A DNA stretch of 16,102 nt, taken from Faecalimonas sp. Lineage in GTDB: Bacteria > Bacillota_A > Clostridia > Lachnospirales > Lachnospiraceae. A program made the position numbers and the translations under genes. The notes under the pieces were generated by a model. That model searched no databases. It was given only the letters and a program-made list of their open reading frames with translations, and was not told where the DNA came from. Where the stretch lies: contig JAPFCT010000059.1 of NCBI GenBank assembly GCA_026169575.1, forward strand, positions 1 through 16,102, written 5' to 3'. Shown here in pieces: positions 8,201-14,657 of the stretch (the stretch's first letter is position 1; each line of letters begins with the position of its first letter).

Positions 8201-8692
8201 TTATAATTGATGTTTGTTCATTTCTTTTAATTTTCCTGCCGCCTCATAGATTGCATTGGTCAGCTGCTCATATCCGGTACATCTGCACAGATTTCCGGAA
8301 ATCCCTCTTCGGATCTCTTCTCTTGTGGCATCTGGATTTTCATCTAACAGCGCTTTCGCACTCATAATAAATCCCGGAGTACAGAATCCACACTGCAGCG
8401 CATGGTTCTCTAAAATCGCTTCCTGCACCGGATCCAGTTTCCCGTCGGCTCCGACCCCTTCGATCGTCGTCACTTCTTTCCCTTCTACCGCTCCGATCGG
8501 TACCAGACAAGAAGTCACTGCCTTTCCATTTAAAATCACTGTGCATGCTCCGCATTCTCCGACTGCGCATCCTTCTTTTGTCCCCGTCAGCCGGAGTCTG
8601 TCTCTCAGCACATCGAGCAGTCTCTCGTTTGGATCTGCTTCCACCGTCACTGGCTTTTTATTTACGATAAAATTTACTTTTATTTTTTCCAT
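8201..8692 (-). CDS. xdhC: Xanthine dehydrogenase-type molybdenum hydroxylase, [2Fe-2S] subunit
   Basis: A 163-residue small subunit carrying two [2Fe-2S] clusters that pass electrons from the molybdenum centre to FAD. The plant-ferredoxin-like cluster ligands are Cys42, 47, 50 and 62 (GCAVGECGACTV and TSC); the second cluster uses Cys101, 104, 136 and 138 (QCGFCTPG and NLCRCTGY). Length and motif order are typical. Its ATG lies one base after the stop of the FAD subunit gene, so the two are translationally coupled. The symbol follows E. coli xdhABC use; in other bacteria xdhC names a cofactor-insertion protein, which this is not. Confidence 0.95.
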   Translation of the reverse strand: MEKIKVNFIVNKKPVTVEADPNERLLDVLRDRLRLTGTKEGCAVGECGACTVILNGKAVTSCLVPIGAVEGKEVTTIEGVGADGKLDPVQEAILENHALQCGFCTPGFIMSAKALLDENPDATREEIRRGISGNLCRCTGYEQLTNAIYEAAGKLKEMNKHQL

Positions 8693-8693
8693 C

Positions 8694-9572
8694 TTATTGC
8701 ACCGCCTTTTCTGCTGCTTCCTGCAGCGCCCGTTCCACTAACGCTTCGACTGCCGGCTGTTTATATTCCGTTGACCAGCGCACCCCGGTGCGGCGGATCA
8801 TTTCTTCCGAAACTGCCTTTCCTGCCTTCTGCCAGAGTTCCTGCGATGCCTTCTGGCCGATCAGAAGTTCCCCTGCCGCCTGTACTCTGTCCGGTGTGCT
8901 GAAGATACAGCCCGGTGAGATTCTTGCGTAAGCGATCCTTCCATCCTCTGCAAATTTCAGGATTGCGGAAACATTCAGTCTGGAGATGGCAAGTGATTTT
9001 CTTCTTCCAAGCTTTACGAAAGCAGTCACCGCATCCGGATCTAGTTTCTTTACAACAAATTCTTTTACAAATTCATCTGGTTTTAAATTAACTTTTCCCT
9101 GACTGACATAGAAATCTTTCAGGCTTTCTGTTCTTTCTCCGTTTCTTCCAAAGACTACCACCCGGGCATCTGCTGCGATCAGAGGCGTCAGCGGATCTGC
9201 CGCCGGGGAGGCATTGCAGATGCTTCCTCCGATCGTCCCTCTGTTTCTGATCTGCGGAGAGCCGACTGTCGCCGCCGCCTCCCCGAGAAACGGGATCCAT
9301 TTTCTGATCAGCTCTGACTGTTCCAGATCTGTATGTGTCGCCAGCGCGCCGATATGTATCTCTTCCTTTTCTTCCCGGATATATCTCAGTTCTCTCTCCA
9401 GAAATGAAATGTCGATCAGGCATTCCAGGTCTTTCCATCTTTTATCTTTCTCACGGATCTGCACCATAATATCTGTCCCGCCGGCGATGATCCTTGCCTT
9501 TCCCGCATGTTCTTCAAGCGCCGTGCAGACATCCTCAAGTGAAGCTGCCCGGAAATAATTATATTTAAACAT
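8694..9572 (-). CDS. xdhB: Xanthine dehydrogenase-type molybdenum hydroxylase, FAD-binding subunit
   Basis: A 292-residue medium subunit of the CoxM/XdhB type that holds FAD and hands electrons to NAD or another acceptor. The two FAD-binding motifs are clear: IIAGGTDI at 28-35 and RNRGTIGGSICNASPAAD at about 109-126. The C-terminal domain (about 180-285) matches the CO dehydrogenase flavoprotein C-terminal fold in length and in patterns such as KLGRRKSLAISRLN. The ATG at 9572 is preceded by AAAGGA repeats. It sits 35 bp after the large subunit gene and one base ahead of the [2Fe-2S] subunit gene, giving the order large-medium-small. Confidence 0.94.
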   Translation of the reverse strand: MFKYNYFRAASLEDVCTALEEHAGKARIIAGGTDIMVQIREKDKRWKDLECLIDISFLERELRYIREEKEEIHIGALATHTDLEQSELIRKWIPFLGEAAATVGSPQIRNRGTIGGSICNASPAADPLTPLIAADARVVVFGRNGERTESLKDFYVSQGKVNLKPDEFVKEFVVKKLDPDAVTAFVKLGRRKSLAISRLNVSAILKFAEDGRIAYARISPGCIFSTPDRVQAAGELLIGQKASQELWQKAGKAVSEEMIRRTGVRWSTEYKQPAVEALVERALQEAAEKAVQ

Positions 9573-9607
9573 GTATCCTTTTCCTTTCCCAAAACTGTTT
9601 TGTCCGT

Positions 9608-11932
9608 TTATCTTAACTTTTTCCCTAATAACACCGTCTCCAGATCACATGGATTTTCCCTTACACGCTTTCCAGTCGCATTGTAGACTGCATTTGCGAT
9701 TGCTGCCGCCACTGCCTCCGTTGCCGGCTCACCGATACTTTTCGCACCGTAAGTTCCCGTCAGATCCCCGGATTCAAAAATATTTACATCCATCTCCGGT
9801 GCATCCATCGCTGTCGGAAGAATATAAGAATCGAAGTTTCTGTTTTTTACCTTTCCTCCGGAAGGCGCTACATCTTCCATGATTCCATATCCCTGCCCCA
9901 TCACGATTCCGCCGTAAATCTGTCCTTTGATCAGCGCCGGGTTAATCGCCACCCCGACATCATGGCTTGCCGTCACTTTTTTCAGATCTACATATCCGGT
10001 CCGCATGTCTACTTCCACCTCAGCGACCACACAGCCGTATGCAAATGTCGGGAATGCCTTCCCCTGACCGGTCGCATGATCCTGCGGAAGGTCTTCCGGG
10101 ATAAACCATTCATATGCCGCAAGCTGTTTTCCGGTCCAGATGCAGGAATTTGTCACTGCAGAAAATTCTGCCTGGATTTCCGGATGCTTTTTCAGAAAGA
10201 ATACACTGTTTTCCAATTCCACATCTTCTTCCGTGAGTTCGTCATAGGTAAGCTCTGTATTTTCCAATGGAAACGCCTTTAATTCCAGCGCATTTTTGAT
10301 CATGATCTTCTTTAACTTTTCTCCGGCTTTTCTCACTGACTGCGCTCCCATAACCGTTCCTCTGGATGCCACGGTCATTCCGCTGTCCGCGATCGCCTGC
10401 GAATCCAGCTGTGGAAATTGAATGTCCTCATAGCGGACTCCCAGCGCCTCCGCCGCGATCTGGGCATATGCTGTCTTTAGTCCCTGCCCATTTTCTGCCA
10501 GACCGGAATTGATGCTGACACTTCCATCTTCATTTGCGATCATCATGCAGCCTGATGCATCCGGCGACTCTGCCCCGAGCCCACATCCTCTGTAGCAGAT
10601 TGCAAGTCCGATTCCCTTCTTCTTTTCTGTTTCGCCCTGCTGCTTATACTGCTCATGTTTTCTCACATAATCTGTCTTTTCTACAGTCTCATCCATGATC
10701 TGCTGCAGGATCACACAGTCTACCGGAACGCCCGTCGCTGTGATCGAACCATCTTTGAGACAGTTGATCCTTCGAAGTTCGATCTCGCTCATTCCGAGTT
10801 CCTCCGCCAGTTCCTCGATCAGTTGTTCCTGCCCGAAGATCAGGGACGGGGAACTATATCCTCTCATTGCTCCCGAGTGGATATTATTTGTAAATACACC
10901 GTAAGTATCTGTCTTGATATTTTCAATCTCATAAGGTCCTGAAGAATGTACATTTGCTCTCCAGTTCATGAACTGCGTCTGATTGTTATATGCTCCACAG
11001 TTATCTACCTGCTCCCCTTCAAAAGCTACGATCTTTCCATCTTTCTTTGCTCCGATCTTATAGCGGAGACGGAACGGATGCCGTTTTGAACTTTCTAAGA
11101 AAGAATCCTCTCTTGTAAAGACGAACTTGACCGGCTTCTGCGTCAGGTTTGCCAGATATGCGGCACGCCCTGTGACAAGTCCGATTCCTTCTTCTTTTCC
11201 TCCGAAGGTTCCGCCTAATACCGCCTGGATCATCCGCACTTTATTCATCGGGATCCCAAGAATATCTGATACATAACGTCTTGTGAAGAATGGATTCTGT
11301 GCAGATGCATATACGGTCATGCTCCCGTTATTCGGATCCGGATATGCCACAACCGCCTCAGGCTCTATGTAAGAATGTTCAATATACTGTGTCCGGTATT
11401 CTCTCTCCAGGATCACATCTGCCTCTTCAAATCCTTTCTGCACATCGCCTTTTCGGATATGATAGACAGAATCTTGAAAAACATTACCCGGATACTCTTC
11501 ATGCACCAACGGAGCGCCCTCTTTTAAGGCATCGTCGATCGTATAAACACCCGGCAGTTCTTCATATTCCACCTCGATCGCTTCCAGGGCATCTTCTACA
11601 AGCGACTTGCTCTGTGCCGCAACCATCGCCACACAGTCTCCCGCATACCGGATATGATCGGTCAGATACATGTACCCTGCCCAGCTTTTCTTCTTTCTCA
11701 GATCCTGAAAAGTGACAACTGCTTCCACACCCTCGATTGCTTTTGCTTTGCTGGTATCGATCTTTGTCACCTTTGCACTTGTGTAAGGACTTCTGAGTAC
11801 GCCTGCATAAAGCATTCCATCCAGATATAAATCTGCTGCATATCTCGCTTTTCCAGTTACTTTTTCCACTCCGTCAATTCTCGGTTTTGACTCGTGGATC
11901 ACATGAAATTGATCTGTTTTTACCTTTGTCAT
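9608..11932 (-). CDS. xdhA: Xanthine dehydrogenase-type molybdenum hydroxylase, molybdopterin-binding subunit
   Basis: A 774-residue large subunit that binds the molybdopterin cofactor and hydroxylates purines or related heterocycles. Domain 1 (about 15-130) begins RIDGVEKVTGKARYAADL. The cofactor domain shows GGTFGGKEE (240-248), the Glu275 region TREDSF, Arg357 in GAMRGYSSP (equivalent to the substrate-orienting Arg of xanthine oxidase) and the catalytic glutamate Glu735 in GAKSIGEPATEAV. The CO dehydrogenase AYRCSFR active-site motif is absent, so it is not CoxL. Clustering with yqeB, ygeX and ygeY suggests the selenium-dependent subtype, in which labile selenium sits on the cofactor and is not encoded as selenocysteine. 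Xanthine, hypoxanthine or uric acid interconversion is the likely reaction (inference). The ATG overlaps the ribosome-site context of the preceding gene (AGAGG, 9 nt). Confidence 0.94.
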   Translation of the reverse strand: MTKVKTDQFHVIHESKPRIDGVEKVTGKARYAADLYLDGMLYAGVLRSPYTSAKVTKIDTSKAKAIEGVEAVVTFQDLRKKKSWAGYMYLTDHIRYAGDCVAMVAAQSKSLVEDALEAIEVEYEELPGVYTIDDALKEGAPLVHEEYPGNVFQDSVYHIRKGDVQKGFEEADVILEREYRTQYIEHSYIEPEAVVAYPDPNNGSMTVYASAQNPFFTRRYVSDILGIPMNKVRMIQAVLGGTFGGKEEGIGLVTGRAAYLANLTQKPVKFVFTREDSFLESSKRHPFRLRYKIGAKKDGKIVAFEGEQVDNCGAYNNQTQFMNWRANVHSSGPYEIENIKTDTYGVFTNNIHSGAMRGYSSPSLIFGQEQLIEELAEELGMSEIELRRINCLKDGSITATGVPVDCVILQQIMDETVEKTDYVRKHEQYKQQGETEKKKGIGLAICYRGCGLGAESPDASGCMMIANEDGSVSINSGLAENGQGLKTAYAQIAAEALGVRYEDIQFPQLDSQAIADSGMTVASRGTVMGAQSVRKAGEKLKKIMIKNALELKAFPLENTELTYDELTEEDVELENSVFFLKKHPEIQAEFSAVTNSCIWTGKQLAAYEWFIPEDLPQDHATGQGKAFPTFAYGCVVAEVEVDMRTGYVDLKKVTASHDVGVAINPALIKGQIYGGIVMGQGYGIMEDVAPSGGKVKNRNFDSYILPTAMDAPEMDVNIFESGDLTGTYGAKSIGEPATEAVAAAIANAVYNATGKRVRENPCDLETVLLGKKLR

Positions 11933-11935
11933 ACT

Positions 11936-13258
11936 TTATTTCCTCTCATTTACATTCCAGAACTGCTCTGTCACTTGTTTTAATCTTTCTCTTGCCGCTT
12001 CTTTGTCTATCGTGAGGATCTTTCCGTCTTTCTTCAGACATTCCCCATTTACAAATACATATTTTACATTTTCCGGATTCGTGAATAATACAAGCTGGTC
12101 ATATACATTATTTGCATTGACCGGTGTCGGCTGCTTTAACTCAACTGTGATCACATCTGCGAGATTTCCTTCTTTCAGACTTCCTGCGCCGCTGATCCCG
12201 ACTGCTCTGGCTCCCATCGCTGTCGCCATCTCATACACCGTCTTTGCCGGCATGACCTGCGGATCCTGCTCGTTTGCCTTATGTAATAAAAATGCTCCCC
12301 GCATCACTTCAAAGAAGTTGTTGATATAACCATCTGTGCCAAGACCGACCGTCATATGCCGCTTTAGCATCTTATTCACCGGGGCGAATCCACCTCCGAC
12401 TTCACAGTTTGACAATGGCATGGAGACTACCTTTACTCCTGCTTCTGCCAAAATGTCCAGTTCTTCCTCCGATACCTGCACGACCTGGGATGCCAGTATG
12501 TTTTCGTCAAGATAGCCAAGTTCCCTGTAAATCTGAACCGGTGTTTTTCCATATGTTTTCTGACACCACTGTGGCTCATAGACACTCTCGCTTAAATGCA
12601 TATGCGTCATGCACCCATTTTCGTCGGACATCTGCTTTGCTTTTCTGACAAACTCCGGTGAGCAGGTAAACAATGTATGGATGCTGTTGATCCCCTGCAC
12701 CAGCGATCCATCTTTATTATTTTCCCGGACAAACTTTATATTCTCCTCTAAGCCCATCTCTCCATTTTCCTTTGACACACGCTCACATGCCTCAAAAGAC
12801 AGCCGGCCCCTGAGTCCGGACTCCTCGATAACCCGCTTCTCCACATCCAGCGCTCCCGGTATCGCATTTGGGCCCTCCAGAATGTCAACAAAAGAAGTAA
12901 CTCCGCTGTCAATCATCTCCACACATGCCCATCTCGCAGTTGCCTCTGCGAGTTCATGGTTCAGCCGGTTCTCCACATATGGCCACCAGAAATCATCGAG
13001 AAAACTCTCGAATTCTGTCACGATCGCATCCGCTGTAATGCCGTGTGACAGAAAACCGTACATGTGATTGTGCCCGTTGACAAAACCCGGCAGGATCATC
13101 TGACCCTCTGCATCAATCACCTCATCACCATCCTGCACAGTCAGCTCACTGTTTGGGGCAATCTGTACGATCTTCCCATCCTCCATCCGAACTCCAAATC
13201 CTTGTTTCAGTCCGTCTTCACTTAGTAAAAACGAACCTTTTACCACTTTTGCAGACAT
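11936..13258 (-). CDS. SsnA-like amidohydrolase with altered active site
   Basis: A 440-residue amidohydrolase, first gene of the long minus-strand operon. It keeps the HxH pair at 63/65 (GFVNGHNHMYGF), His221/Glu224 (HMHLSES) and Asp309 (GLGTDGYINN). Length, the FWWPYVENRLN stretch and the GTDGxxxNFFEVMRGAFLLHK block recall SsnA, a protein of selenium-linked purine clusters; S-adenosylhomocysteine/methylthioadenosine deaminases are the next best comparison. Unusually, the strand-6 position that normally reads V/A-H-C reads ASQVVQ, putting Gln258 where the water-orienting His should be. The later H-N-P-x-S-N motif reads SMPLSN, with Ser279 in place of His. It may therefore be a modified hydrolase or a non-deaminase. 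The start ATG has AGGGG about 8 nt upstream. Transcription must cross two tandem terminator hairpins to reach it. Confidence 0.88.
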   Translation of the reverse strand: MSAKVVKGSFLLSEDGLKQGFGVRMEDGKIVQIAPNSELTVQDGDEVIDAEGQMILPGFVNGHNHMYGFLSHGITADAIVTEFESFLDDFWWPYVENRLNHELAEATARWACVEMIDSGVTSFVDILEGPNAIPGALDVEKRVIEESGLRGRLSFEACERVSKENGEMGLEENIKFVRENNKDGSLVQGINSIHTLFTCSPEFVRKAKQMSDENGCMTHMHLSESVYEPQWCQKTYGKTPVQIYRELGYLDENILASQVVQVSEEELDILAEAGVKVVSMPLSNCEVGGGFAPVNKMLKRHMTVGLGTDGYINNFFEVMRGAFLLHKANEQDPQVMPAKTVYEMATAMGARAVGISGAGSLKEGNLADVITVELKQPTPVNANNVYDQLVLFTNPENVKYVFVNGECLKKDGKILTIDKEAARERLKQVTEQFWNVNERK

Positions 13259-13299
13259 ATCTCTTCCCCTTTCTGCCGCAACTTTTTCCTTCTAAATGC

Positions 13300-13344
13300 A
13301 AAAAAAGAGTCTAACAACACTTTGTGAAAGGTTGCCAAACTCTT
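13300..13344 (-). terminator. Leader terminator hairpin 2 (operon-proximal)
   Basis: Read on the minus strand, the 5' arm AAGAGTTTGGCAACCTTT (13344-13327) pairs with the 3' arm (13323-13305) around a CAC loop. The result is an 18-bp stem with one bulged U and several G-U pairs, followed by a T-run at 13306-13300. It lies about 42 nt before the operon's first ATG. The 5' arm and loop match hairpins 1 and 3 closely, while the 3' arm has diverged but still pairs. It is a candidate attenuator. Confidence 0.85.
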
Positions 13345-13363
13345 AACTTTCAAAACATTGCCT

Positions 13364-13381
13364 GAAATTCCAGAGAATTTC
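13364..13381 (-). repeat. Perfect 7-bp inverted repeat between the tandem terminators
   Basis: GAAATTC and GAATTTC are separated by 4 nt, reading GAAATTCTCTGGAATTTC on the minus strand. It could form a small RNA hairpin between the two terminators or be a dyad binding site. No U-run follows. Confidence 0.5.
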
Positions 13382-13392
13382 CCGCATGTAAC

Positions 13393-13440
13393 AAAAAAAA
13401 GAAATCCCCCGGCCTTTGTGAAAGGTCGGCAAACTTCTTT
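13393..13440 (-). terminator. Leader terminator hairpin 1 (promoter-proximal)
   Basis: On the minus strand, 13440-13421 pairs with 13417-13398 around a CAC loop: 20 positions, 18 paired (three G-U), with an A-C and a G-G mismatch. An eight-T run at 13400-13393 overlaps the base and tail of the stem. The 5' arm AGTTTGCCGACCTTT is almost identical to that of hairpin 3 before ygeX. It begins roughly 85 nt after the predicted start of transcription and lies about 50 nt before hairpin 2, so transcription of the 13-kb operon must pass two related terminators. Confidence 0.88.
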
Positions 13441-13521
13441 TGATCGTCTTACTTTACTTACTCTGATATTTGATTGTATTCCTATTGATTTCTTTTATAA
13501 CCTCATAGGAGTTGTTTATAT

Positions 13522-13539
13522 TTGTTATTATTATAACAA
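13522..13539. promoter_or_regulatory. Candidate operator dyad over the operon -10 box
   Basis: TTGTTAT (13522-13528) and ATAACAA (13533-13539) form a perfect 7-bp inverted repeat with a 4-bp spacer, covering the TATAAT box of the minus-strand promoter. A repressor bound here would block initiation. AT-rich composition raises the chance of coincidence. Confidence 0.4.
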
Positions 13540-13557
13540 TTCATTTCAAAATGTCAA
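13530..13557 (-). promoter_or_regulatory. Sigma-A promoter of the purine operon
   Basis: Read on the minus strand, TTGACA (13557-13552) and TATAAT (13535-13530) are both perfect consensus with a 16-bp spacer. The predicted start of transcription is near 13523, giving a leader of about 265 nt before the first gene's ATG at 13258. Confidence 0.8.
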
Positions 13558-13652
13558 CCTGTTTTTGTGCTTTTTTATTATTTTTTTAATCTTTATGCAA
13601 TCTTTATATAGCACTTTAACCAACTCCACAAACTTCCTTGCTCCGTATGCCT

Positions 13653-14444
13653 CTACAAGTTTCCCGAAAGTCCTGCCAGGATCGCCTCCAGCACGCCGCC
13701 TCCGATCGCCCTTGCTTTATCTGAAACAGTCTCGCAGTAAGATTTTTCTTTCCGCGCATCGATATCTCCACACTTCATCCCTTTTTGCACGGCCACACCA
13801 TCCTGGAGCATTCCTCTGACCAGCCCGCTCATCTGTGCGTAAATCGGAACTTCCCCACTGTACGCGACAATCTCCCCTTTTTCTACCATATCCCCGATCT
13901 GTACCGCTGCGCGAAACTCCCCATCTGCCTCTGCCTTGATCAGGCGCTCGATGGAATATCCTGCAATCTCTCCCGGGATTCCGGTATTAGGGATCGCACT
14001 TCCTCTTCGGATCACTCTTCCAAGATCATGTCCCCGTTTTGTCTCGATGACTGCATGGCAGTCCTCTCCGGCAGTAAATCCGGGTCCCACTCCGATCACA
14101 AGTTCTGCATCCTGCATCGTTGTTCCCAGATTCTTCTTTGCGATGATCGCATCTACCACAACATCTGCTTTGTACTGCTTTAAAAATCTCACAGCAGGAT
14201 CTGCCACGACCGGAATCTCGCCCTTTCTTAATAACCTTTCTGCATCTTCTGCTGACTCTGCCCTTCTTGCAACAATTCCTTCCACCTCCGCAGAGTCCTC
14301 ATATACTGCCCTGGAAAAGGCAACTGTTCTTCGTACCGTAGTTGGGATCTCGGACTCCGTCATAATGATCTCAAACCCACACACATGAAGTCTGCAGGCA
14401 ATTCCCGTCGCCAGATCTCCCGCTCCTTTTATCAGAACTCTCAA
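13653..14444 (-). CDS. yqeB: Selenium-dependent molybdenum hydroxylase maturation protein YqeB (EF2563 family)
   Basis: A 263-residue protein matching the YqeB/EF2563 family, tied by genome context to selenium-dependent molybdenum hydroxylases and thought to act in making or inserting the selenium-containing cofactor. Seen: the N-terminal nucleotide-binding-like MRVLIKGAGDLATGIACRL with GAGDLATG at 7-14, a central GVGPGFTAGEDC motif, GSAIPNTGIPGEIAGYS, and a C-terminal barrel-like stretch (VEKGEIVAYSGEVPIYAQ, then QKGMKCGDID). The start codon is TTG, with AAGGAG 9 nt upstream; no ATG fits better. It is transcribed ahead of the hydroxylase operon and divergently from ygeX. Its presence is the best sequence evidence that the XdhABC enzyme here is of the selenium-dependent type. 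Confidence 0.9.
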   Translation of the reverse strand: MRVLIKGAGDLATGIACRLHVCGFEIIMTESEIPTTVRRTVAFSRAVYEDSAEVEGIVARRAESAEDAERLLRKGEIPVVADPAVRFLKQYKADVVVDAIIAKKNLGTTMQDAELVIGVGPGFTAGEDCHAVIETKRGHDLGRVIRRGSAIPNTGIPGEIAGYSIERLIKAEADGEFRAAVQIGDMVEKGEIVAYSGEVPIYAQMSGLVRGMLQDGVAVQKGMKCGDIDARKEKSYCETVSDKARAIGGGVLEAILAGLSGNL

Positions 14445-14478
14445 TTTTTCTTTCTCCTTTTCTTGAAACTTTATTTAA

Positions 14479-14507
14479 AACTTACAAACATTTTTTCTAT
14501 TTGTCAA
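14479..14507 (-). promoter_or_regulatory. Candidate yqeB promoter
   Basis: On the minus strand TTGACA (14507-14502), a 17-bp spacer and TAAGTT (14484-14479). The -35 is consensus and the -10 weak, which would fit a modestly expressed or activated gene. Its -35 faces that of ygeX across 11 bp. Confidence 0.55.
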
Positions 14508-14528
14508 CACATTTCGTATTGACAAATA
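14498..14528. promoter_or_regulatory. 10-bp inverted repeat spanning both divergent -35 boxes
   Basis: TATTTGTCAA (14498-14507) and TTGACAAATA (14519-14528) are perfect complements with an 11-bp spacer; half-site centres are 21 bp apart, two helical turns. Six of the ten bases are the -35 boxes themselves, but the AATA extension on both sides is extra. It is a good candidate site for a dimeric regulator controlling yqeB and ygeX together. Confidence 0.5.
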
Positions 14529-14547
14529 CTTTTTCACAATGTATATT
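14519..14547 (+). promoter_or_regulatory. Sigma-A promoter of ygeX
   Basis: TTGACA (14519-14524), an exact 17-bp spacer and TATATT (14542-14547). Transcription should start near 14553-14556, only a few bases before the terminator hairpin that begins at 14560. Confidence 0.8.
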
Positions 14548-14559
14548 GCTAATTAAGCA

Positions 14560-14608
14560 AAGAGTTTGTCGACCTTTTCACAAAAGGCCGATGGACTCTT
14601 ATTTTTTT
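14560..14608 (+). terminator. Leader terminator hairpin 3, before ygeX
   Basis: 14560-14578 pairs with 14582-14600 around a CAC loop: 19 positions with a single A-C mismatch and three G-U pairs, then A and seven Ts (14602-14608). The 5' arm AGTTTGTCGACCTTTT is nearly identical to that of hairpin 1 on the other strand. It ends 50 nt before the ygeX ATG and starts about 5 nt after the predicted +1, so it should end most transcripts at roughly 50-55 nt unless antitermination occurs. Confidence 0.9.
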
Positions 14609-14657
14609 CGAATAACTAAAAAAGACAGTCATACAAATGATTGTAGGAGGAACAGAC

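Larger units (their letters stand above)
13259..13652 (-). promoter_or_regulatory. 394-bp leader and promoter region of the purine operon
   Basis: No protein gene is visible here. On the minus strand it holds a consensus promoter (13530-13557), a leader of about 80-95 nt with a weak 6-bp pairing (13480-13485 with 13505-13510), terminator hairpin 1 (13393-13440), a short perfect hairpin (13364-13381), terminator hairpin 2 (13300-13344) and the ribosome site of the first operon gene. No purine riboswitch core (the TCTACC-type junction sequences) is present. I see no clear terminator between yqeB and this promoter, so some readthrough from yqeB is possible. Confidence 0.75.

Noticed and set aside
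9608..11932. Aerobic CO dehydrogenase large subunit (CoxL)
   Set aside because: The AYRCSFR active-site loop is missing; GAMRGYSSP and the surrounding purine genes fit a xanthine dehydrogenase-type enzyme.
13441..13530. Purine riboswitch in the operon leader
   Set aside because: None of the conserved junction or loop sequences of the guanine/adenine aptamer are present, only a weak 6-bp pairing.
13560..13652. Terminator after yqeB
   Set aside because: GTGCT and AGCAC arms exist but are about 40 nt apart in AT-rich sequence and lack a T-run on the transcribed strand.
13358..13819. 153-codon plus-strand ORF across the leader
   Set aside because: It overlaps both a terminator hairpin and the 3' end of yqeB on the other strand, has an unnatural composition and no ribosome site.
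14637..14657. ygeX start at the ATG at 14637
   Set aside because: AGGAGG lies inside this extension, 7 nt before the ATG at 14658, and the shorter protein matches YgeX length.
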